64,000 nucleotides of DNA, taken from contig CM071568.1 of NCBI GenBank assembly GCA_036426205.1, positions 305,307,682 through 305,371,681 of the forward strand, read 5' to 3'. The DNA comes from Ascaphus truei (Eukaryota > Chordata > Amphibia > Anura > Ascaphidae). The notes beneath the pieces are model-generated. The model was not told the DNA's origin and did no database searches. It worked only from the letters and a program-made list of their open reading frames with translations. Positions 54,656 through 64,000 of this stretch are shown piece after piece (the stretch's first letter is position 1; each line of letters begins with the position of its first letter). The translations under genes and the position numbers were made by a program.

Positions 54656-54729
54656 TTTTATTTTTTATCTTTATTTCAACAAGATTCATTTTAGACAACT
54701 ACATTGTATTATTGGTTAAATGTTTTGTC
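54656..54729. other. Short AT-rich spacer
   Basis: No feature seen between the MITE and the TA before forkhead unit 2. Confidence 0.5.
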
Positions 54730-55212
54730 TACTGCACCGACACACTTTATTCGAGCAAATGCCCGATTTGTACCTGGCTGATACTTTGAATCCGCCGCTG
54801 CTCACCTCTTGCATGCTGCGTTGCGTTTGCCTTCCCAGCCACGGTTCATGCCTGGCTGACGGGGGATCTGATCTGTTAAATGATAACAGAAGAATTTACT
54901 AGGCGGCAATGTTTCGTTTGTCCACCAGATGGCATAAACTCATGATAACCAGAAGAATTTACTAGGCGGCAATGTTTCGTTTGTCCACCAGATGGCATAA
55001 ACTCATGACTTAAGTAATGTGTGGACTTTGCAAGTTGTTTCGTTTACTATACCAAAAAAGATACTTTATCCCAGTACAGTATGCTACAGTATTGTAACTT
55101 GTCCTTGAGACTGAAGGAAGAGTTGCAAAAAATGTATCAATTTAGACTTTACATACAGTACTGTATTAAATAAAGACAAAGATCATTTTCGCTTACACTA
55201 TTCTACAGAGAC

Positions 55213-55800
55213 ATGAGTGTTCAAGTGGAGCCCGCTTTCCAAAAACCTGACAGAAGTTATGCTTATTTGATATGGGCCGCTATTAATGCAACAGAGGATA
55301 AGATGGCAACAGTTGTTCAAATTTATCAGTATTTTATCGAAAATTATGACTTTTACAGATTTTCGCCAACTCCTCATTTGTGGAAGCGCGCAATAAGGAA
55401 AAGGTTATGTAGTGACCCCTGTTTTCACCGTATTGAGCCCCAATTTGTTGGAGGGTATTGGTGTGTGGCACCGGGTTTTTCCCGTATCTATGATAATGGA
55501 GGCGGCAAAAGGCGAAGGGTCGTGTTAAAACGAAATAAGAAGCGACAGTCCCTGCCAAGCAATGCGCCAGAACCAGAACCAGAACCAGCAGCAGCACCAG
55601 CTTATCATGATGCCATCTCCATCGGTGACAACTCTGAGATGGATTTCGCAGCCAGTTTTGATGAAGCTTGCATGTACCTAAGCGATTTCCCACTGACTAC
55701 AGGTGGGCAAGTCCCTCTGCAAACTATCGACGTGGGTGATGATGAAAGCTGGACTGGAAGTGGGCCGGCGCCGGCGCAAGCTGAATGGGAAATTCAGTAA
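55213..55800 (+). CDS. Divergent forkhead-domain protein, copy 2 (195 aa)
   Basis: Same protein as copy 1 apart from three substitutions, all in the tail (Val to Ala in the SNxPEPEPEP segment, Leu to Gln in TTGGxVPL, Ile to Thr in ESWxGSG). There is one further silent change. By eye the forkhead domain is identical in DNA. Both copies are open from the same ATG to the same TAA. The tandem arrangement and near identity point to recent duplication or gene conversion, or to an assembly duplication. Spliced or unspliced expression cannot be judged from sequence. Confidence 0.8.
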   Translation: MSVQVEPAFQKPDRSYAYLIWAAINATEDKMATVVQIYQYFIENYDFYRFSPTPHLWKRAIRKRLCSDPCFHRIEPQFVGGYWCVAPGFSRIYDNGGGKRRRVVLKRNKKRQSLPSNAPEPEPEPAAAPAYHDAISIGDNSEMDFAASFDEACMYLSDFPLTTGGQVPLQTIDVGDDESWTGSGPAPAQAEWEIQ

Positions 55801-55809
55801 TACAGTATG

Positions 55810-55903
55810 GTGAGTACTATTATTTTGGTGGGGCTGGCTGGGTACTTCTTTAGGGGGCTGACCATTACTGTACATTAAAACTTTTCATTTTGTTTTTCAT
55901 CAG
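55810..55903 (+). other. Putative 94-bp intron in the 3' UTR, forkhead copy 2
   Basis: GTGAGT donor and CAG acceptor as in copy 1; the acceptor tract reads TTTTTCATCAG, one base changed. Confidence 0.5.
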
Positions 55904-56232
55904 AAAAGAAAAGAAAACGGCTAATGGGGGGATTTCGATGGATACAGTAATATTGTGCTGTACAGTATGCTGATGTTTTCCAGCCGAACAGTATACTGTG
56001 TAATAAACCCGAATAAATAAAACTATGCATTTATTCTACAGTACATGTTCAGTAAATTACTGCACATACTGTACTGGGGGCGAGATGTGTTTGCAGCAGA
56101 GAGAGATTTAATAATATTGTACAGTGAGCAGGGGGCTCCCTGAGCCAGAAATTAATGCTCAGGGAGCCCCCCCCCCCCTGCTCCTGATCAATATTATTAA
56201 AAAAATACACACAGCAGCCGCCAAAAAATAAA

Positions 56233-56285
56233 NNNNNNNNNNNNNNNNNNNNNNNNNNNNNNNNNNNNNNNNNNNNNNNNNNNNN
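56233..56285. other. Assembly gap (53 N)
   Basis: A run of N marks a join of uncertain content immediately after forkhead unit 2. Confidence 1.
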
Positions 56286-59200
56286 TAAGCTTAAATGAAC
56301 ATAAATTAACATTTGAAAAGCGTTTTTTGTATTGTAGTGTAGATAGTTCAGGGGCGTGTGGGGGCAGCTGAACGCGTTATTTTAGGTAGTGGGGACCCCG
56401 TGACCCCCAGAGGATACAGGCCCTTTAGTGGGTGCCGGTATCCGTTCTGCGTTTGAACGTGTTACCGTGATTTCACGTGTGACGCGGGCACTCCTCCTAC
56501 AGCAGCCTAAGCAGGAGCAGAGGGGCGCATAACGGGCACCGCTAAAGTAGGCCTGTATCTACGGGGGCACGGGGTGACCACAGACCGAAAACATGTGCGC
56601 TTCTGCTCTGGAGACCCTCCTGCACCATGGACAACTAGCAATAAACACATACAATATACAGTATAAAATAAACATACGTCTTTACCTTAGCGTCATATGC
56701 CGCTATAATGGTAAAGAATGCATTTATTTGTAATAAATAGAGTAAAAGTGAGGAGCAGGGGGTTCCCGAGCCAGGAAACTAATGATCAAGGAACCCCCCC
56801 CACCCCCCTGCTCCGGATCAATATTAGTTGTGTAAAAAAATACACACAGGCAGCCGCCAATATAATAAATAATGAAAAGACACCATAAATACATTTGAAA
56901 TACATTTTTACGCGGGATAGTGTACGAGCTGCAGGGGGTCTGCGGAGCTTGAACCGCGTTGCGTTTTAGGTCTGGGTGGGACCCCCGTGAACCCCGGATG
57001 CAGGCCCCTTTTTAAGAAGGGGTGCCGGTATCCCTATGGCGTTTGAATGGTCGCCATCAACGTGGAACGCACGGCCTGTAAACCAAGCAGAGCAGAGGGA
57101 TACCGGGCACCCGCAAGGTGGCACTGTATATCGAGATGGGGCCCGGGGTCCCAGACCTGAAGAGCTGTGATGCTTCTGCTCTGGAGACCCTGTCTGCAAA
57201 TGTCCAATATCAATAAAACACCATACAATATACAGTAGTACAAAAACACTCGTTGTCTTTACCGTTAGCGGCTATGCGCTATGGTAAGAGAAGCAATTCT
57301 ATTTGTAATAATATTGTAAAGTGAGCCGAGGCGGTTCCTGAGGCAGTAAATTGATAGATGCCTCAGGGAAACCCCCCACCTCCCCCCCTGCTCCGACTAA
57401 TAGTATTAAAATAAAATACACACACAGCGCCCACCAAAAAAATTAAATAAATTAAATGCACAATAATTGACAATTTGAAAATACATTTTGATGATGGTGT
57501 AGATAGCTGCAAGGGGGTATGCGGAGCTGAAACCGCGTTGGTTTATTAGGTCTAGGGACCCCCGTGCCCCCGAGATACAGGCCCCTTTAGGGGGTGCCGG
57601 TATCCTCTCTGCGGTTTAAAAGGTCCCAGATCAGGAGTGACCGCGGCGTGTCAAACCAAGCACAGAGCAGAGTGGGAATTACGGGGCTACGGCAAACTAA
57701 GTACAGTTGGCTGGAATCTGCGCGGGGCGCACGGCGTGGGTGTCCCCAGACCTGAAACTGTGCGCTTCTGCTCTGGAGGAACCTCTGCACATGTACACTA
57801 TCAATAAAACAGACATTTACAATATAAGGGGAGAGAGTATAAGAATAACTACCACACGTTCTTTACCTTAGACTTTCTATGCGCTATAGTGTAACGAAGC
57901 ACAGTGGTATTTAATGAACATAGTTGTATCAGTGAGCAGGTTGTTCCGCGTGTGAGGCCAGAAATTAATGCACATGGAAACCCCACCCCCACCCGATCCT
58001 GATCAATATTATTAAACAGTGGAACATGCTGCAGTCCACCATAAGAGGATAGCCGCTAAGGCAATGAAAGGGGTTGGGGAGGTGTCGTACCACGCGAGTG
58101 GCCGCTTACAATTGTGTGTAGTGGGTGACTTAGGTGAGTGGGTATTTCGTGCCCTTGGTTGTGAGTTTAATAGGACTTGCGGGGAGATGGGGCGGGGGTT
58201 GCGGGTGTAACTTAAACCCTTCAAGAAACGTAGCAGTTAAATACCGCGAAGGTCATGAAGGGGTTTAAGGCCCTACCGGGGCTACCCCACCCCACCCCAG
58301 CGCATAGCTCTCCTCCAAACCATCGATGTGGGGCGAATATACGCCCCATGTTCACCCTACCCTCCCGCACCCCCAAACAAATACAAAAATACACACGAGC
58401 AGCTGCCAATAAATAAATAAATATGGAAAGACCAATAAATACATTGAGAATACATTCTTTATGAGATAGTGTAGATGTGGCAGTGGAGGTCTGCGGAGCT
58501 GAACCGCGTTGGTTTAGTCTGGTGGACCCGCATAGTGCCGCCGAAGAATAAAAAGGCCCCTTCTAGGGGGTGACGTTATCCTCTGTTGGGTATTTAAAGG
58601 TCCTCGATCCCGTGGACCGCGGCCTGTAAACCAAGCAGGCAGAGGGATACCGGCACCCCTAAGTGGCCTGTTATCTCGGGGGGGCGCGGGGGTCCCCAGA
58701 CCTGAAACACTTGTCGCTTCTGATCTGGAGACCCTCGGCAAATGTACACTACAATAAAACACATACAATATACTAGTATAAAGATAAACACTCGTACTTT
58801 ACCATAGCGTCTTGCGCTAGTGGTAAAGAAAGCATTTTTGTAAGAATATTGTTACAGGTGAGCAGGGGTTCTCCTGAGCCAGAAATTTATGTCTCAGGGG
58901 AACAACCCCCCCAGCCCCCCCTAGCTATCTGATCAATATTATTAAAAAAGGAAACAAATGCGCGTGTCATTAACAGGCGGAATAGCCGCTAAGGCATATG
59001 AAGGGGGTATGACCCACCAGTTGCATCCGCTTTCACAATGTGTGTACGTTGGGGAGATTGGATGAGTGGGGTATTTTTGGCCTGATTTGGTGGTGTGAGT
59101 GTAGGACTTAAGCGGGAAAGGGGGTGGGGGGTTGCGGGTGCAGAACTAACCCCTCAGCGAACCGTAGCATGTGTAGAATGCGCGCTAGCGGTCATGGATG

Positions 59201-61090
59201 GGGACTGTACAGCACTTCCCCTTGACCCCTAGACACCCGAGCCCCAGCAAAAGAACATTAGCCCTACACACTACCAGTCGCGGAATGGACGGCAGAGATG
59301 AACCCCCATTACTCCACCCTCCCCCGCAGTACCCACAGACAATATGAGAATACATCATCACAGCACGCCGCCACGACACTCGCAATAAAGATGAAATAAA
59401 TGACCAGATAATCAAAATGACAGTTGAAATGATCCGAAGTTTCTTATTGGGATAAGTGTAAGATGTGCAGGGGGTATGCGGAGCGGAACGCTGTAGAGTT
59501 TTAGGTGTCTCGGGGGACCCCAAGGGTGCACCCCGAGATACAGCCCTTTAGGGGGATCGAATCGCCTCAGAAATGCGGTTTTAAATATGGGAGAGTCCCG
59601 AATCACGTGAGACCGCGTCCTGTTCAAATAACAGCAAGCAGAAGCAGAGGGATATCCGGGCACCCATAAAGTTGGCCCATGGATCTCGGGGCACAGGGTC
59701 CCCAGACTTGAAACCTGTGCGCTTCGGCCTATGGACGAGCGCCCTCTTGCAAATGTTTGAGATGTGTGCACTATCAATAAATAACACATACCAATATTAC
59801 AGTATAAATAAACACTCGTTTTTACCTTAGCTGTCTATGCGCTATGTTAAAGGAAGGATTATGGTTAAAAGCATCGTGTAAGCGATGAAGTGGGGGCTGT
59901 GGCTGAGCAAGAAATTAATGGCTCAAGTGTGGAAACCCACCCACCCAGACCCCCCGGCTGTAGATCGAATGATTAGTAAGAAATAAGGAAAAAACTGCTG
60001 CAGTTCCATTAAAGCCATGTAGCGGGATAGCGCAGCTAAGGGAAGAAATGTAAGGGTTTAAAGGCATAAGTAAACACATGAATGAGTTCACAGAAATACA
60101 TATTGCTTATTCAGCGGGTCTACGTGTGTGTAAACAACTCCCTGCCTTCTCTCTATTGATGATATGTTACAGACCCCCTCCCCCTATCCGGCCTATTGTG
60201 TGGTGCTGAGTTAAGTCTCCACTATCTCCGAAAGACTCGGAAAAAGATATGTAAAAACAAAGCCTTCCCCAGTAGGGAGTCTGGTCAGCTGAATATATGT
60301 GATTAAAATACTGCCCTGGCCTGTTGTTTTCTATTGCTGAGTGCGTATTGCTTTAAAGCTTCCCGCTAAGTGAATAGCGGCTGGTATGTAAGATAACCAG
60401 ACCAGTAGACATGAGGGATACACGCGCCGCTAGGACGACCACACCTAAAGGGGCTGAATATTCGGGGGGCACTGGAAGCTGTCCAGATTATGCGAAACGG
60501 TGCGCTTCAGCGACTCTGCGAGACCCTACATGCACAGGTCCACTATCAATAAAAACAACATAAGATTATACAGTCTAAATAAACACTCGTTCTTTACACT
60601 CGTTAGGCTCTATTCCGCTAGTGGATAAAGAAGCATTATTTAAATAATATGTAAAATGTGAGCAGGGGTCCCTGAGCCAGAAATTAATGCTCAGGGAAGC
60701 ACACCCCCCGTCCTGCTCGCTGATGCAATATTTAGTATAATAAAATTACGGAAGGAAACTGTGCGTCATTACCATGAGCGGGATAGCCTGCAAAGGCAAT
60801 GAAGGGGTTAGGCAATGATATAACAATGATTAATTACATCAATCTCTTTTTCATCGTCTGTGTTAAAAGATCACCTGCTTCTCGTTAATCTAGGTAACAC
60901 CCCCTCCCCCTTATTCTCGCTTTTAATAACGCCCTGCCTTTCTCTAATCTATGTAAAAAAACCCTCCCCCTATCCACCCTATTGTGTGTGTGTGCGTGAT
61001 AGCTTCCCTTAGCAATGCGATGATAAATAATAAACCTCCCCCTCTTGGTGTGTGTGTGTTATAATCGATGCCTGGCTGTTGTTTCGGTGC
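56286..61090. repeat. Ragged tandem array of hairpin repeats
   Basis: The landmark GAGCAGGGGGTTCCCTGAGCC-type hairpin recurs near 56,752, 57,321, 57,931, 58,857, 59,885, 60,658 and then 61,288, i.e. every 0.57-1.03 kb. Between landmarks are the arms GGTGCCGGTATCC / GGATACCGGCACC, CTGGAGACCCTCTGCACATG and CACTCGTTCTTTACC segments. Units disagree by many one-base insertions and losses, unlike the clean unit at 61,091-61,765. No gene. Confidence 0.88.
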
Positions 61091-61765
61091 TCGAGTAGCT
61101 CGGCCTGTATCTCGGGGGGCACGGGGTCCCCAGACCTGAAACCTGTGCGCTTCTGCTCTGGAGACCCTCTGCACATGTACACTATCAATAAAACACATAC
61201 AATATACAGTATAAATAAACACTCGTTCTTTACCTTAGCGTCTATGCGCTATGGTAAAGAAGCATTATTTTAATAATATTGTAAAGTGAGCAGGGGGTTC
61301 CCTGAGCCAGAAATTAATGCTCAGGGAACCCCCCCCCCCCTGCTCCTGATCAATATTATTAAAAATACGGAAAATGCTGCGTCATTACCATAGCGGATAG
61401 CCGCTAAGGCAATGAAGGGGTTAAGGCATAATAAACAATTAATACATTCAATACATATTTTTCACGTCTGTGTTAAAACTCCCTGCCTTCTCTCTAATCT
61501 ATGTAAAACCCCCTCCCCCTATCCCCCTATTGTGTGTGTGCGTTAAGCTTCCCTGCAAGCTATGTAAAAAAACCTCCCCCTATTGTGTGTGTGTGTTAAA
61601 TCTGCCTGGCCTGTGTTTCTGATTGCTGAGTGCTCTGCGTTTAAAGGTCCCGATCAAGTGATCGCGGCCTGTAAACCAAGCAGAGCAGAGGGATACCCGC
61701 ACCCCCTAAAGGGGCCTGTATCTCGGGGGGCACGGGGTCCCCAGACCTGAAACCTGTGCGTAAAC
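61091..61765. repeat. Clean end of the hairpin array
   Basis: An undisturbed unit: CTCGGGGGGCACGGGGTCCC, the CTCTGCACATGTACACT part, the GAGCAGGGGGTTCCC hairpin (61,290-61,345), the TAGCGGATAGCCGCTA palindrome (61,391-61,406), and the start of another unit at about 61,620-61,760. Confidence 0.85.
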
Positions 61766-62780
61766 CAAAATCAATATATACTGTAAGTACCAACCAGAAA
61801 AGACAAATTAAAACCAAACTAACCCTTACAATACCAAGGATTACATCTATCTAATTGTAAAAAACCTTATACATTATACATTATACACAGCATTGTTTAA
61901 AGCCCCCTCCCCCCTAATGTTTCTGTTAAGCAGATTACAATATGGAAAATAGCTGAAGCGCTCAAATGCAGGTATATCTCAAAATGATAATAAGCCAGAC
62001 CACTGTACCTCCACAATTAATAAATAAATCTAAATAAATACATGAAGAGAAATAAATATAAACTTTATATATAAATGTGAGTTTATAAATAAAATAAAGA
62101 ATATTATTTCTAGGGGCCCTAGAACAGAAGCTCCCACGCCAATTTCGCGCTCATTGCTCTTTTTTTGCTCTTTTTTTACAATGTTGCTGGTCTTGCGGCT
62201 TTGCAGTCTGCAAGCAAAAAGCGCAAAGTGTATAGTATGAAGTCTGGGTGAGCGCTTTCCACATTTGATGCCTACGGCACCTTCCCATTTCTACACACTC
62301 CAATACCTGCACAGTTGGTAGCGCTTTCCATCCCAGCTACCATTCTGGATATTCACCTCTCACAAGCCATTCTTGCCCGAGTCTGTCCTATCAGACAGGG
62401 GCATTAACCTGTCTAAATGTGATTAGTATATTATGGTTGTTATTTATATTTATATATTTATATATTTGTCTTTATACACAAAGCCGGAATTAGCTTCGAT
62501 TGTCATATCCTTTCTATGTTATTTTGTAATCTGCATATAGATTGTATATAGGTTCCACCCGTAGCAGTATCCTCTGTTGCTGTTGTATATATATACCAAA
62601 TATATTTATGTCCTGGCATTAGTCATGTTCTTATATGTTTTAGTTTTTAGTATTAGTATCAATCTTTATTGCACCAAATATCAATTTGATTTAAATAATG
62701 ACACCTATTGAATTGAACACACCTGTGAGAAACATTTTTTATTGGTATGAGGGACTATTTAACATCAGACAGTCCTATTG
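61766..62780. other. AT-rich sequence upstream of the PLE motif
   Basis: No coding frame or known repeat recognised. GCTCTTTTTTT is repeated at 62,156 and 62,168. It may be the outer part of the PLE terminal repeat. Confidence 0.35.
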
Positions 62781-63780
62781 GTGTCCATCCCCTGATGAAA
62801 TCCACAAAGTCGGAAGAAACGCGTAGGGACAGTTACAATTGAAACTACGGTGGCTGACCTGCTTTGACACTAGTGAGAGATCGTGAAGACGCGAGTGAAG
62901 TCCTTCCGGGTTCCGGTTCCACATGTGAGAGAGCAATGGCGGACGCACGCTGCTATTAAACTCCATACAAGTGGACTGTATTTCTTTTGGAACGAACGGC
63001 GTTCAGTGTTACCGGATACAAGACTACCCTGGGTATCGTAGAGCGGAGGTGACCGTGGAGTCTTCATTTGGTGCATGGGCAGGTCCCATAAAATGCCTGT
63101 TTTTATCAGACAAATTGTAAGTGTGCATTTGTCTTGTCCGTGATTTATTAAATTGTTTATCTGATTTTACACAAGGATCGGGCGCTTTTTCTTTTTTCTT
63201 TCTCTAATAGGCACTGTGGGAACTTGGTGAGCCCAAGAAGACGCGGCCTGGACCTTTGTTATAATCATTCATGGACTACATGTGGACTTAAGTATTCATA
63301 TGTATTTTATATTTTTTTAATATGTGATTTTTTCATCCTATTTTTTCAATAATTCATTCATACATGGTTTTTGCCAGTAATTTATACATCTTTTTCCTTA
63401 AGTCTTTTAACACATGAGTGTTAACTTTTTACTATTATTATTTTTTGATAATTATATTTTCAATTTTTTATTTTGGTACAAAAAAATTTTGTTCTTCTTT
63501 TTATAAGCACACTTTTATTTTTGTTTTTCAAAATTAATTTTTTTCCCGATGATTTTTTTATATAGGCAATCACTGGTTAATTTCATGTAAACATCCAATA
63601 TTCATTATTGATATTTGGTGCAACATCTTGCCACACGTCACCAGTTTAGCAGCGATTTGGATGTGGTAGGAAAAGGGCGCTGTCTTTATTACTGTTCGTT
63701 TAAAATTTCATCCACATCAGATAGCAGCCGCTTTCCACATACACCCATCTTGCATTTGCATCTCTGGGACATCTGGCAAA
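62781..63780 (+). mobile_element. 5' region of a Penelope-like element
   Basis: Holds a hammerhead-like motif near 62,792, the TTGTAAGTGTGCA / GATTTATTAAATTG / TTTTTCTTTTTTC order shared with 12,055-12,140 and 41,145-41,230, and a T-rich leader (63,300-63,560) before the ORF at 63,781. The element continues past the window. Confidence 0.65.
62785..62830 (+). ncRNA. Hammerhead-like motif of the PLE
   Basis: CCC (62,789) then CTGATGA (62,792-62,798), a weak TCC...GGA hairpin, GAAA (62,816-62,819), CGCGTA and GGG (62,826). The core CTGANGA/GAAA and the self-complementary ACGCGT of a minimal helix III are intact. Helix II is short and has A-A oppositions at its base, so this may be weakened. Confidence 0.6.
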
Positions 63781-64000
63781 ATGATGAAAACTAGTAAGGA
63801 ACGTCTTATTAGGAGACAACAATATGCAGATTCAGCTGAAATAGATATGACAGAATTTAAAGCGGATAATATTGATTTAAAAACCAACTTTTTTAAGCTT
63901 GAAAGGTTGGCAAAAGAAGAGATGAAACATTGGCTTGATCTCCTTTCATTGCAGAATTATTTGGATGCCAAAATAGTCCCTAGGGGCCTAAGGTTTACAA
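63781..64000 (+). CDS. Start of a Penelope-like (Neptune-type) ORF, runs off the window
   Basis: An ATG at 63,781 opens a frame of 73 codons to the last base. It begins MMKTSKERLIRRQQYADS and contains a charged helical stretch, then LSLQNYLDAKIVPRGLRF. A PRGLR motif preceded by a YL-x-x-K-x-I segment is typical of the region upstream of RT in vertebrate Penelope-like proteins, which combine reverse transcriptase with a GIY-YIG endonuclease. Those domains would lie beyond the edge. The hammerhead-like motif 1 kb upstream supports the assignment. Confidence 0.7.
   Translation, partial: MMKTSKERLIRRQQYADSAEIDMTEFKADNIDLKTNFFKLERLAKEEMKHWLDLLSLQNYLDAKIVPRGLRFT

Larger units (their letters stand above)
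54732..56215 (+). repeat. Forkhead unit 2 (1.48 kb)
   Basis: Second copy of the unit at 52,505, offset 2,227 bp, with the same TA-flanked start, duplicated 60-bp segment, coding frame, intron signals and terminal hairpin. It diverges from unit 1 only after ATTATTAAAAAAATACACAC, where the hairpin array sequence (AGCAGCCGCC) begins. Confidence 0.9.

Overview
The window is vertebrate nuclear DNA, most likely from an amphibian with a repeat-rich genome. The basis is its content: an L1-clade LINE, an L2/CR1-like LINE tail, Penelope-like element (PLE) parts with hammerhead-like motifs, Ty3/gypsy elements including two with a SCAN-like Gag, hAT and Tc1/mariner DNA transposons, and long microsatellites. 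The species is an inference. No bacterial, plasmid or phage features are present, and I see no multi-exon host gene.

Layout. 1-8,570 is poorly interpretable and looks like low-accuracy sequence: a GC-rich stretch, a degraded copy of a repeat block seen cleanly elsewhere, and a ragged (CA)n tract. 8,780-10,823 holds two copies of an (AC)n-linked repeat, then a Ty3/gypsy gag-pol relic. At 10,824 a long inverted repeat opens a large paralogous block. Copy A spans about 10,824-17,935, copy B about 19,676-23,034, and copy C 39,958-52,500. Each carries PLE-like sequence and/or an ACTGTA-rich stretch, a Tc1-like transposase 3' part with a 59-61 bp GT-AG intron, and an L2-like LINE tail. Because the copies are colinear they act as empty sites for each other. 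They expose a 599 bp solo LTR (copy A), a roughly 1.09 kb solo LTR (copy A), a 409 bp TA-flanked MITE (copy C) and a near-complete 6.8 kb L1 (copy C, 14 bp target-site duplication).

24,600-31,400 is a minus-strand gypsy pol split by two LTRs, one of which carries a PLE-like insertion with eight GCGCATGCGC-type palindromes. 31,666-35,430 holds two gypsy elements with SCAN-like Gag on opposite strands, meeting at an LTR edge. 35,437-38,912 is a DNA-transposon-like element swollen by GT and GA microsatellites. 38,913-39,957 is rich in nested hairpins.

The most notable locus is 52,505-56,215: two nearly identical 1.5 kb units 2,227 bp apart, each with an intact 195-codon reading frame for a divergent forkhead (winged-helix) protein. 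Each unit starts with the same TA-flanked terminal sequence as the MITE at 41,445-41,853, so the forkhead gene may sit in, or next to, a transposable element. A 41-bp-TIR MITE lies between the units. After a 53-base gap (56,233-56,285) comes a ragged tandem array of hairpin repeats that turns clean at about 61,090. The window ends in the 5' part of a PLE, with a hammerhead-like motif at 62,789 and an open reading frame from 63,781 that runs off the end.
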